64,000 nt of DNA from Dirofilaria immitis (taxonomy: Eukaryota > Nematoda > Chromadorea > Rhabditida > Onchocercidae): NCBI GenBank assembly GCA_024305405.1, contig JAKNDB010000068.1, positions 5,261,501-5,325,500 on the forward strand. Reading direction: 5' to 3'. Position 1 is the first letter of the stretch, and each line of letters begins with the position of its first letter. This document shows positions 29,750-43,186 of this stretch, piece by piece. Position numbers and translations under genes: made by a program. The notes below the pieces were generated by a model. That model did not search any database, was not told where the DNA came from, and saw nothing but the letters and a program-made list of their open reading frames with translations.

Positions 29750-31978
29750 AATTTTTCAAACAATATTATTCAGGAATACAATCTATAAATTAAATGATAA
29801 TCAAAGGCTTAATTTATGATAATGAAATAAAAAAGATTACATATACGAAATTCATTTTACATGATTTGTTTAAAAAAACCTTATAAACAAACATGAACAT
29901 GAACAATTTAATATTATCAATGTAATTAAATCGCAATGATAAGAAAAAGGTGATTGAGATGATGTTCAAAAGTTTATTTATTTCACGCAATAACTACGCT
30001 ATATACATATATATATATATATATTTTTTGAAATATTTAGAAAAGTTTCTTCTTTTTGTTTGTTTTCCTCTGTTGTTTTCTTTTTTTTTGTATTCACAGT
30101 AATAAAATATTTTGTATTCAGAAATAAATTACAGATAATCAAATTTTGAAAAGTTCAAACTTTCGAAAGAAGATGAATTACATACTCTTTCTTCGGATGG
30201 AAGAAACAATGAAAAGATATAAAGGAGCTAGATATAATAAGACATAAAAACTAATTAATTTTATAGCAGATTTAATTCAAAGTATTACAAAAGGAATACA
30301 AAAATTTTATAAATTAGTAGCTTAGTCTATTTCTCTTCACTGAAAAGTTTGAGAAATTCTTTCTGCTCAAAACTTAAATTTCTGATCAATAATAATGAAT
30401 TATTTAATATTTAAAATAAGTAATACTGCAACATTTATGAGACTGAAATAAATGATGTGAGAAGGACGAATTGTATAATTTTATGCTTAACTTTTTCCAC
30501 TTTATTACAGTTTCATTTTTCATTTCCTTTTATTATTACATATAATGCTGAAGAGAATCAATCACTCTAGCATGTATTCATATTTTATAAAATTTTTCGT
30601 TTCAAATATTACTTTCGTTTAGTGGATATAATATTTTAATGTAAAAATTTAATTCTGATATGAAGTTGCTAAAATATAATATTGTAATTAATATTATTAA
30701 ATACGGCAGTATTGCTTCAAAAGAAAAATCTTGCCATGTTATGTACGTTAATAAATGTTTTTACAATATTTAGCGGATTAATATCTGGATGAGCTGAATT
30801 TAAATTTTACAACTTCCCACAAATCATAATGTAAGTACCAATTTAAAAATTAATAAAAACCACAAATCCGAGGCAAGAGGATCCATTATATGCAGAACAG
30901 CTGAGTAATTTTCGCGTAAATTTTTATATTCACATGATTCTTTAATTAACGAAATTCATAGCAACATTTAGGAAAAAAAAGCAAATTTAACAAGATAAGC
31001 ATTCATCTTCAAATAAATTTTTCATTTCATGAAATAAAGCTTTTCATGTATGCCACATTAATTTGCCTTCAAAATTGGACTTTGTTATTATTTTATTTAT
31101 CATTTATTTTTATTCTCTCATAAATGATATCAATCGTTCGACTAATCAAATCGAACAATAATATTAATCTCTAGATTAATCAAGTTCGTCCAAACTTATT
31201 TTTGCTTCTGTAAACAATTCCAAATTTTGGAAATTATAAAGCACCTAAAAAACATAAGGCGAAGCGCACCTATTTTCACAAACATTATTATTTAGATATA
31301 AGGGAATGAGCAAAAAATTTCAAAATTCCAGTGGCAAGAAAACCGGAAATGTATTTATAGTAATACACACTCATAAAAGAATACCAAACCTAGATATTGA
31401 GATAAAAGATATCTTTACTAAGAGCAATAAATGTTGGAATAGAAAATATTTTTCTCTATAGCAGTAAGTGCTATGTTGAAATATCTTTACATATGGCAAT
31501 TAATGTTGAAATAAAATATATATCTTTATCTTTGCAATACTCAAAAATTATTTCCACATTATTGATAGTTTTAGAACTAAACTAAAATCGTTAATTGATA
31601 CTGCATAAAAGGAAATAAAAATAAACTTCAAAATAAAAATTTTATCTAATAAATTCACTTCATTTCACCTTTATTTTTATGCAATTGTTTCTCTAGCAAT
31701 TGATGCGTATTTCAGTTTTTATCAGGTATATGAGATTTTTTCATTATTATAAAGACTTAATTGTTATTCGGTTTGTAACAAACATCGATTTGCTGAAAAA
31801 TGTTTAACATGTCGAATGTATAACACTTTATTCAAATCCATCCGTTCGTAGGACTATCCACGGAATGTTTCTGTTTTAAACTAAGGATAAAACTAGTTAG
31901 TAAAAACAAAACTGAAACGAAATAAGAACGACATACTAGCCTAAAACCTTTGCTTATTAATATAAATACTATACAATG
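29750..31978. other. 3' intergenic region between convergent plr-1 and neuferricin
   Basis: Both neighbours end into this stretch. It holds no gene I can support. At 31390-31520 there are about three loose copies of a 45-55 base unit built on ATATCTTTA and GCAATAAATGTTG. A likely polyadenylation signal for neuferricin (TTTATT on the plus strand) is at 31827-31832. Confidence 0.6.
29826..29831 (+). promoter_or_regulatory. likely polyadenylation signal of plr-1
   Basis: The first AATAAA after the plr-1 stop, 77 bases downstream. Confidence 0.5.
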
Positions 31979-34147
31979 CTACGATTTATCATTATGACAA
32001 GTAATCGATGTTGGTTTGCAACCTTTGTATTCCTCCAGATTTGGGTTTCCTAAATCTCCATGTCCACTATTTTTATCCATCCCAGGAAACCTTGAAAGCG
32101 GAGCACCAAAGTTCTTTATACACGCACATCTTAAAAACAAATTACAAGTGACTCCGATAGCAAAATAACTTCATTCTAAACTTATTTAAAAAGAACTTGC
32201 CTCCAATATAGCTGACTTTTTTATTAATAACATTTCTGCGCAGTGCATATAGTGAATCATACCTTGAATACGAAAAGAGAAAATTTTTAAAATAATATTT
32301 TGTAATGGTGACATATACATGAAATCTAAGAACCAGTATCTCAAATTGCATGTTTCAATTTCAGAAAACTAGTAATTTCAACACCAGTGATTCATGAAAT
32401 TAATTTTTGAGAAAACTGTCCATAAAATAAAATACTACTATAGAGAATTTAAACTTACCGATACGATTTCGATCCTGCATCAAACAGTTTCCTTGGTACT
32501 CCAACCCAATCTCTTTCGACACCACCACTAAAATAAATCTTGGAATCAAACTTCGAAAATGAATATATGTGGAAAAATATAAGTTGCATATAACTGCAGA
32601 TAAGTAATAAGAATTACAACAATAAGTAACGTTGTAATTATGACCGCAACACTAAAAAAACCTTTTCTTTGAACACCATACTCGACCACCGATATTTTTT
32701 TGCCATTCAGAATTACAAGGTGGAAAAATTTTCTTTCTTCTACTTGCATATCTTTCCATTGAAGTGCGTTTTCTATCAGTTTGATCACTTCCTAAAATTT
32801 AGAATTTTTTCTGAAGTTTGCTCTTATTAATTAAGCCAGTTTCAAATTGTGTATGGAAAATAGGGATGACAATACTGTGATGCACAAGATTTCATTATAT
32901 TGGCTTTTGATCCTGATTCTAATGATTATGATTAATATTTTATTCTTATTATTACAATATTTCTATATACGCATGATTTCCGCTTTATCGAAAAAATTTT
33001 TTTGAGTTTTACAAGCACTCATTGTCTACATACATGCTATAGATCCATTATCAGTCTCATTAAATTTTGCATAAAAATTTACAATTACAAAAACAGTGGC
33101 AATTTAAATAATACAAGGAGAAAAAAAACATATTTCAAAACATAGATGATCTTTCAGAAACATGTAATCTGAAATCTAAAAAATGAAAAACATAAAAGTT
33201 CTCTCTTTAACTGTGCCTATGCACCAACATTATAAAAAATTAAAACTCGTCCGAAATAAAAAGTCCATTTGTTAAAACTTTTCTTACTCCTCACTTTAAA
33301 AAACTAAATTTAATGGTAAATAATCAAATAAACAGTTATTGAAAATCATACTTTTAAACGTGAAGTTGGTTTGCCAGAAGCATCATAATACGTCCCCTGA
33401 AGATAACCGGCGAGATCATAATCTTTTTCGTAAAACTTGATCCAATCAAAAATACCTAGCAAATCATGATCATTTAAACCTTCAACATCATCCACTAGAC
33501 CTTTTTCGGAAAAATCGCCACTAACAAATGCACGCGTTGCATCTCGACCTAAAGAGAAATTGAGATCTAATGGCAAAAATTACCGTTTGTAGTGAAAATA
33601 CAAAAAGAGCAATGGAATCTTTATTTTTGTTGCTTTTACTATTTGCTAATAAGCTTCCCATACTATACTAAATTAATTACACTTAGTGATTTTCAAAACT
33701 GCCACAATCTTCTGTGCCGCATTGTCTGTATAATATGTTACCAATATACTTCAAATATACCTATTTTAATCCTTCATTCTTATGTTTTCATCTAGCCTGG
33801 ATATGTCTATTCGAAGCGAAATCTTTAAAAACTTAAAATACCACTTTAAGCCAAGGTTAGCAACAAGCAGTGAGTAATCCATAAGACAAAGTCATGTCAT
33901 GAAAAATGATTTAGAAATAAATACCAGCGAAAAATGGTATGAACCGTGAGGACCATAATGCTTGGCACCTTTTTGTACATCATATATACGACCTAGTACG
34001 GCAAGATATGTTCCTTGGACGGACGCGTTCCATCAAAAAAGACAATTGTTCTCTGTAACACTTCACTGCATAAAATGGATTATTAGCGAAAGATTTCAAC
34101 CATCATAACATTAACGATATTCACAATCCACCAAAAACAGAAGTCAT
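31979..34147 (-). CDS. neuferricin (CYB5D2), cytochrome b5-like haem-binding protein
   Basis: Neuferricin is a secretory-pathway haem protein of the MAPR family. Exons in transcript order: about 34065-33925 (5' end unsure), 33548-33352, 32791-32662, 32527-32459 and 32129-31979, all with consensus splice sites. The b5 core reads YLAVLGRIYDVQKGAKHY, then GSYHFFAG and RDATRAFVSGDFSEKGLVDD. The Cys-rich tail keeps FPPCN.EW, GGRVWC, SGG, DWVGVPRKL, RCAC and the terminal EYKGC...ITC, all characteristic of the family. Three frame breaks occur: the A-run at 34035-34040, the CC at 34013-34014 and the A-run at 32724-32728 (plus-strand coordinates). Each is repaired by one extra base. Exon 3 is 130 bases where the phases require 131. 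The N-terminus is unclear; an ATG at 34147 gives a membrane-anchor-like start but meets TGA codons unless corrected. It is either a real gene with base-calling gaps or a young pseudogene. Confidence 0.82.
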
Positions 34148-34153
34148 ACTTTG

Positions 34154-36442
34154 TCAAACAGGTAGGCTGGCATCAACTTTCTCCATAAATATAGCGTCAC
34201 TTGTATCCACTTTTTGTTTTATACGACTTTTTTGGTTTTGAGACTATTTTCATTGATAATTAAAGAAAGCATATTATGTAGTAACTGATGAATTGAATCA
34301 ATGATATTTTCAACCAATGGAAGCTGAAATATTAATAATTAAGCATAATGAAACCCTATTAATTATGCTTATTACCTTTAAGATACGACGAGAATTAGTA
34401 GTACAAATTATATTTGGCATTTTGATAAGCCATAGTGGAAATTTTATCTAAAAAAATAGCGGATAACTCTAACAGTTAAAAAATAAAGCAAAAAGCTCAG
34501 TAAAAACGATGACCGGAAAAACTTGTTTCGGAATTTGCTAGTATACCTTCTGAAATTGTTCTGATATCCACGATAATGCGGGCAATAAAACATCACCAGC
34601 ACTAAGACCATTATAACTGAACAAGAATGCTATAATTATTACCTGAAAAAGTTGTTGAAATGGAACAAATATGAACACAAAGAGATTATTCAACTACATA
34701 ATATTTAGTGGAATTTTTTATTTGTTTATCAAACGACATCCCTTGATATTTGGGGAAATGTAAAGTTGCATTGCATATTTTATCAGATTTGATGTAGGGT
34801 TCGAAAAGTCTATGTTTTCAACAGAAAGTATTCAACCAATTTTTGCAGTTGCAATATTTAAGATTTATGCACAGAAAAGAATTTCTTGTCAAATAATCTT
34901 TTCACTACTAGTTTCTATTCCTTTTCATATTCAATGAATTCCGTCTAGTAATAGCTTTGAATCGATATATTTGTAATATAGTATGCCTGAATTGCCAAAC
35001 GTTATACTACCATATTCCGCAAACAATCTTCTCTGTTATAGTGACCAGAGGATATTATCAGGCATACTTAGTTGAATTGATCATATAAAAATAGTTAGAA
35101 CATGTCAAAGAAAATGAGAAGGTCGAAGTTTGCAAATTTAAATATTGCAAAGCAAAGAAATTGACGAAAACTTTCAACAACAAATTCAGACCTGTAATGC
35201 ACAGTAAACGAGTGCAGAAGTTTGAAGTTGTGGTCGAGGAGAATAAAATTTCCTAACCGAATTTATATTTCGATCATTCTGCTTTTCATTATTGTGATTT
35301 GAATGTAATGATTTCTGACTAAAATATACTGATCAGACTAAAATGTTAACATTGCAAATAAAAAAGGTAACTGTTCAATATTTTTTATAACTGAAGTTTA
35401 TGAAATCATTCTGCACGTACATGAAAAATTTCCTATCTATATTTTCAGTAACAAATGACATGATTTTACATAGAAAACACGCTGGAGTTTCAAAAAATAC
35501 ATGGGTATTTTCTTGAAACAAAAGAGTCCTGTTATATTTCGTTATTAAGAGAAGCAGATATATATACAACTAAACAGTTAATGGTTTAATTAAAGTAACT
35601 GTAATTTTGTAGTTTTCAAATGATTCTATATGTATGCACAAACTTTTTCACCAAAATAATTGAACAATTTGTATCGATTTTTTTGTCAACGAAATGCATT
35701 TATGTAGAATTGGAGCGTACATGAAATTAATGAATGCCAATACGCATGAAATATTTATTGTAATATTATAAAGCTTAGCTATTAAGTATATTTACATATC
35801 AACTGTTCAATTTCAAACATCCGTGACTATGAATGGAAATCATCGAAGTATTTCGCGTAATCTATTCCGTCAACAATAAATAAACAATGATTAATCTTAT
35901 CAATCAATAGCAACCATAATTAATTATAATTTACATTATTCATTTTGTTTATTTAAAGCTTCGAAATTCAATTTTATTTTCATTTAAACTAACTGCAAAA
36001 AGAAAAGCTAACCTCATTATGATACGGCAATTTCGTTGAAAATGTGTTGATAATTTCGTTTACTGACGTAGTCAGCTTAATTTTTCATCGAAATTGCATA
36101 CTGTTTCTTTGATGTCTTGTTTATCTAAAAGAAATATAATAATAAACATTGATTATTACATTACACCTACGTCATCATCATCTTATTCATAAATTTAAAC
36201 GATCAATTAATTCATAACTGCTGATAAGTTTGCTTTTTTACCGATTTACTGACTAATTCACATTTATCGATAAGTTTGTCTCTCACTGTTTAACTGATAA
36301 TAGAATCATTCATACCTTCATTTTGAAATCATCGAGACAGGTATTACAACAAACACGGATAGATGAATCAATCAAAAACACACAAAGCTTAGTACAGCAA
36401 ATGGATCGAATTGATGTATATACGAAGTTTAATTGAAAAACA
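34154..36442 (-). CDS. unidentified gene, 3' exons, directly upstream of neuferricin
   Basis: I do not recognise this protein. Exons with mutually consistent phases, in transcript order, are 35528-35421, 35252-35192, 34642-34547, 34447-34376 and 34323 to a stop. Their product includes TLLFQENTHVFFETPACFL, KFYSPRPQLQTSALVYCALQ, NGLSAGDVLLPALSWISEQF and KFPLWLIKMPNIICTTNSRR. The stop is at 34219 as read, or at 34154 if one base is added in the T-run 34228-34233. Two more likely exons, 36442-36316 and 36124-36068, show coding-like frames (AVLSFVCF...IDSSIRVCCNTCLDDF; KQDIKETVCNFDEK). They need extra bases in homopolymers at about 36374-36378, 36321-36324 and 36081-36085. The helical, hydrophobic character suggests a repeat scaffold, but no family is assigned. 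The start codon was not found. Confidence 0.5.
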
Positions 36443-39269
36443 CTGCAAATAATGTAAGAGGATGAGGGTGAAAAGTTCATACTGAGATAGAAATCAAAAA
36501 TCAAAGAGTAAGGGGATGTGAGAGGAAAAAAGAGGCCAGGAATTCCAAAATGCGAAGAAAATTTAATGAAAACAAAAATTTTTCATTTATAATAAAGCAT
36601 ATTAAATTTTCACTTATCTAAGATTAAAATTCACGTATAAATAACGTGCATTTAAGGATTCTACGTGAATATGAAATCCAATCATTAATTGGTATATGAT
36701 ATGAAAAACTTTTCTCATCTAATTTCCTTTTTTTTTTTTTGTTAATGTCCAATACATAAAAAGATTTTGTGTTACGTACAAGATAATTTTGTGAAAGATA
36801 ATTTTCGCTAATTGAAATTGACCAAATGAATGAATGATAATTGATGTGTAGGAATAATATGCATGATAGAAGTGATATTATTTTCATAATAAATAAATCA
36901 TTTCATATTGATTTCCATATTTAATTAAAAAATTGATCGGATCATCGATTGATAACAAAAAAATATTATTAATTTAATATTAAAATCATATGTATATATA
37001 TGATATATATATCCAATATTGAAATAATGCTGGAATTCTTCCATTAATTATTTAATAAAATTAGAGTTGAATAAATTAATGAATGAAATTAATGGATGTT
37101 TAAAAAAATTGATATCTAACCTCGAAATTGTGGGAAACTGTCTCATTAATTAGTAACGAGATTCAATCTAAAAAAATAATGAATAATATGAATTTGAATA
37201 GTAAATATAATTTCATTTCCACTGTCGAATTTTATAGTCAAACAATTTGTATATAAATTTGATATAAAATAGAACATATTTTTCAATTAGCATAGCTTTA
37301 TGACGAATGAATCTCGAATATTCGGCATATAGTAATTGCCCTAAAAATATCAAATACCGAATGAGATTATAACACCTGTTCTCGAGAAAAATTATCGATT
37401 CGATGATAAAAATGATTGAAAAATGAAAATAAAAGCTCTGATAATATCCACTCATCCTTCTTTTACGTCAACAAAACATATCCCACATAAAATTAATTTA
37501 TTTCGTAATGAAATGGAAAGAAATTTTTAAAATGCAATTTATTCAAGTAAATATGTATGAAATTTAAAATACTAAAATTATCATTTTTAACATTCAGTTT
37601 ACAAAACTTAAGCTTTAATTGAAAAATCATTCGACATGTTGATGTGATGAAAAGACAGCCAATCAAAATTTTATTTTAACATATCAGATTTGTGTAAACG
37701 GATATTAAAAAAAAACAATTTGAAATGAAAAATGAAACGAAATTATTAATTAATAATTCAGATATTGCAATTAATGTACTTAATTTGTTAATGCAATATA
37801 AAATGTAATTGTATTTTATTTAATCAAATAATTTATAATTAATTTGAAATATTCGAAAAATTTTTCATCCTTCCTTGTTTCATATTTTCGTCACTTTCAA
37901 CGTTTTTCATTTTCAAATGTAAAATTTTGTTTCATTTTGTTATAATCATTTGAATCATTTGGATAGTAATAAAACTTAATTACATATTTTATAGATTATT
38001 CATTTAAATTAGTTTCTAATTAAATTATTTTCAACACTACTACGTCTAATATGTGTAAAAATGTAATTTAATTAATTTAAATTCGGTTTGTGTTTTTATT
38101 GCTTTATTCTGTAATAAAATTAACTTTTAAGAATTATTTCTGCTTGCTATTTTGATGATAAAACTTCTTTCTACTTTTATAACATTTACTTCATCTAAAA
38201 ATTTAAGTTTAAATTTAATTTCTCAACTTTGAACTATTACTATTATCAATATCATTATATTACTATTACTAAAATATTCTTAATTCGATTAATTCAAATT
38301 GATTTATTTTTGTAATTAATTCAAGCCAAAATTTATTTATCTTACGGAATTTTAATCTATTGTGTATGTATGATTTATATAATATGTATGCTATGATTCA
38401 TCGGCATATTTTAGATTATTCATCGTCTACCAATGCAAGAATGCTAAAGAAAGAAAAAGTTTTTGCCAAAAGAATGTATGATTGAATGATTGACTCAATA
38501 TTATTTTATTTTGGTTTTATAAGGAAATAATTGATCGATGGATAGTTGAGAATAACAAAAACAAAAAAAAAAGTTATCGATAATGTAATTTGGATGAAAA
38601 TATTTTTATCGTATTTATTTTATTCTTATTTAATCATTCATTTCTTTCATATATTTCATTCAATTATTTTATTATATAATACTTTTTATTTTTATTTGTT
38701 ATTAATATTTGTTAAATTTGAAATGGAATAATCTGATAACAATTAACTATTAACTATTGTTTATCGTATTTATTTATTTAATTTTTCCTTCTTGTCTGCT
38801 TTTTATTTGTATATTTCTTCTTTAGCCAATATTAATACAATTTGGTTTAACAAAAACTTATTACTATTGTACTATAATAAAATTTAAAGACTTATATAAC
38901 CATTATTATCAAATTTTCTTTTTTATTATAATTTAAATTAATTACAGATGATTAATTTATATAAAATCAAATTAAAAATATCATTTATTTTTACTTGAAT
39001 AAATAAATAATATTGTTTAATGATAATATGGCATTTTTGGACTATTTTAAAACATGGAATAAAAACATTAGCAATGATTGTTAATTTTTTTCGTAAATAT
39101 TTTAATGCTTATCACAAGTTGTCATTCTTTGTTAAATAATTTGATTAATTGTTGAAGTTTAGAAGATTTTTATTTTGAAATTTAATAAAGAAAAAATAGC
39201 TTTGTCTCTTTATTCAGCTCATATATCAGTATTTACAAATGTTATTTTTAAGAAAATAATAAATTGTTC

Positions 39270-39375
39270 AATATTACTATTGTTATTACCATTATTATCA
39301 TCATTATTTATTATTATTATTATCATCATTATTTATTATTATTATTATCATCATTATTTATTATTATTATTATTA

Positions 39376-39470
<95 letters not shown>
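39270..39470. repeat. (ATT)n microsatellite with ATCATC-containing subrepeats
   Basis: Two copies of a TTATTATTATTATCATCA-type unit near 39300-39360 lead into a pure TTA array ending at 39470. Confidence 0.95.
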
Positions 39471-39801
39471 GCTGGTGTTATTAATTCTTTGTTATCAATA
39501 TTATTTATCAATTAATCGATTTAATTATTTATTTATTTATTGTTTATAATTCATTATTATTATTACTATTAATAATGATAATAATAAATGCTTATTTTAT
39601 TCGAAGCAAACTATACAATTAAAAATTCTTTGCAGTAAATGATTTTAAGCTACTGTTTAAAATTCAAAATCAATAGTTTATTTTACTATTATTACTATTG
39701 TTAATAATAATAATGATAGCAATGATGATAATGATAATAGAGCACAAACAATTTGCACAGAACAAAGAATTATCGATTCAAAATAATGTTATCATTAATT
39801 G

Positions 39802-40052
<251 letters not shown>

Positions 40053-42959
40053 ATCAATCGATTGATTTGTCAAACAGTCTGCAAAATTATTTTTCTTCAA
40101 TTTTATTTATTCCACATTACATTTCATCTACCGTAAACTTTTTCATAAATACATATATTTTATAAAAATTATTTCAACTAATAATATTATTTTGATCCTT
40201 TCTTTTCCTCTTAAATTTTATTTGAAATCTTTTTTATTTTTGATTTCATTTTGTTAACTTTTTCTTTTAACTGTTTTCATTTCTTTCGCATTTAACTGTT
40301 TTCATTATTATTATTTGTTAATATCATTATCATTATTACTATTATTATCTATTGTTATCGTTATTATTATTATTATTATTATCATTATTGTTATCCATTA
40401 CTATCATTAATCTATTTATTTAATATTATCACTGAAAATAACATTCTTATTATTATTATATGCTATTAGCAACAACATATGCTAAATGAGTATATTATTA
40501 ATAAATTTTTGCATTTCAGTGATAATTTCAAAATTGATTACTTATAATTTAATTCCTTTCAGAAGCGAAATTTGAATTTTTTAAATGATAAAATATGAAA
40601 GATTAAATGGATGAGATTGAAAAATGACAAATGAAAGATAAAATAAAAAAAGAAATTAAAAAAACCGAATGAAAAAAAGAGCCTAGAAAATTATTATCAG
40701 CATGAATGCATTAAGCTTGACATAAAGTTATCAGAATGTAATTTCAGCAACCTCTTTATTTAAAATATCTAAATTTAAAACAAACTTATAAATTGATATA
40801 GCAATAATTTATTGATTTTATTACTTCAATTTTTTTATTTATCTTTTTAGTGCTTAATTTTTATTATTCTAATACTATATCAGAGTCTCAGTGATATCAA
40901 TAATCCAGATAGCTTTAATAATACCTATTTATTTACCTGCATAAGTTGTTTATCTAATTACTTAATTACATGTGGTAATGTAAATCAATTTACCACGATA
41001 AAACTTAATATTAATATAGTTAGATACCTCATTATTTCTTCTCTTCCTTTTTTTAATTACTTTTAAATGATCATCCACTGATGATCAGCAATGATTTCAA
41101 TTTCATAACTATGCTATATTTATAATTTTTGCTCAAGAAATAAGGAATACTGTTGTATCATCTTATCAACGCAATGTTATCATCGATTCACCTCATTTTT
41201 TTGATCATTTCTTGTCAAAACATTTACACATATTTTTTATCGAATAGTTAAAATTTTATCGCTTTTTTTCCTCTTCCTTTTTCCAAAAGGTCTTATCAAC
41301 AAATTGTTATCAGTGCTTTTCCAATGAATGTTTATTATTATATGATCAAATTCTCATCTAAGAGAAAATCAAATTTTTATTCTCTTCTATTTTTCCATTC
41401 CGAATAAATAATTCAATTTTTCTTTTTCCTTTTTTAAAGTTTTAAGCATTCAATGGAATAAAACATTCTAATATCTTTATATTCAAATAAGAAAATACGA
41501 AAGAAATGTTATTAACATAATCAATGTGAACTGTCTTTCTTGAGATTTCTAAAATAAAATAAAAATTAATTATTGTACGACCATTGAACTTTCTATGATA
41601 TCACCTTGTCAACTCAGGTTGATCACTCAATATTATCATATCAACTCAATTTGATTTCGTAACTTATCTATTCGATGAAATAAGTTAAATATCAATAATA
41701 CACAAAGTCTAATAAGCAAATGATAAATGTTTAATTTTATATCGCATTTATCTATTACTGTAAATTTTAAAAACCAATTAATATTATAATTAAATAATAC
41801 GGTATTTTTAAAAAATGAAATACTATAAAAAAAAATTGCAAATTTCACGGTGAGAGTAAAAGAAATTTTTGATATTAATAGCTTAATGATATCTATAATA
41901 ACAACGAAATAAAATAATTTTGTTATAATGAAATGTGTTGAGAGGATAAAAAAACTTTCTTTTTCTGATCTTAAATATCTCGAGAATTCAGGAAAAATTT
42001 GTTTATTCTAAGATGAAATTTATTTATCTTCTTTTTCCTCACTTTACTAATTTTAAATTCATTTCTCCCATTAACAATCCATTTCAAATCATTCATATAT
42101 AAATCTTTAACAAATATTCAAAAGGGTTAGTTGGAGAAATATTCGCTTTCCCTTGATCTAAAATTTATAAATTTGATCAGTTAAAAAAAAATGTTATCAT
42201 TCTATTGATTATATATATTTCGAATAATTAATTTTAATTACTTTTTCTAAATATCTTTTTATCTTTATTCCAAAAATGGTTTAGAATTTTTTTGTTAACA
42301 ATGATATAACCTTATAATCATAATTTCCCAAAAATAGAAATCAATTGAAAATTTAGAAAAGTTTTAACAAATCAAGTTGGTGGATTATTTTATTTTCTGC
42401 AAAATTTTTTAATATTTTGCGAAATTCAAATAGCATATTCCATTGCTCTTATAGTTCGCATTTTTCCTTTCTATTTTTAAATATTTTTGAAAAATTATTC
42501 AAATCGTAAAACGATGCAAGAGAGCCTATATGATATATAATATATTATTGAATCAATGAAATCAATAAAAATATTTAATAAAATTGTTTGTTAAATTTTA
42601 AATTTATTAAAACATTTTTTAGTTATTTAATTATTTATAAGTTATAATAAGTTATATTTATCATTAATTAAAGTGAATAAATATATCGTTTTGTAAAGTT
42701 TCACTTGAATCTTTTAAATAAATGAGATATTTGAATTCCAATATTATACGAACGAAACTGTTGTTGATTAATTTAAAATAAATAAATAAATGAAAATAAT
42801 CATAAACATATTTCGTATTTTCAATTTCCAATTCTAATATTTTCACTTTTGATGACATAAAAATAAATGAAACAAAATATATATATGTATATGTAATTTT
42901 GATATAATTTCGAAATGAAAAAAGAATTTCTCCTTTACTATTATTATTAAGACTTTGTA

Positions 42960-43186
<227 letters not shown>

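Noticed and set aside
31979..36442. Calling neuferricin and its upstream neighbour pseudogenes
   Set aside because: Not adopted as the main call: every break is a one-base loss in a run or doublet and all splice sites are intact, which favours sequence error; kept open under findings.
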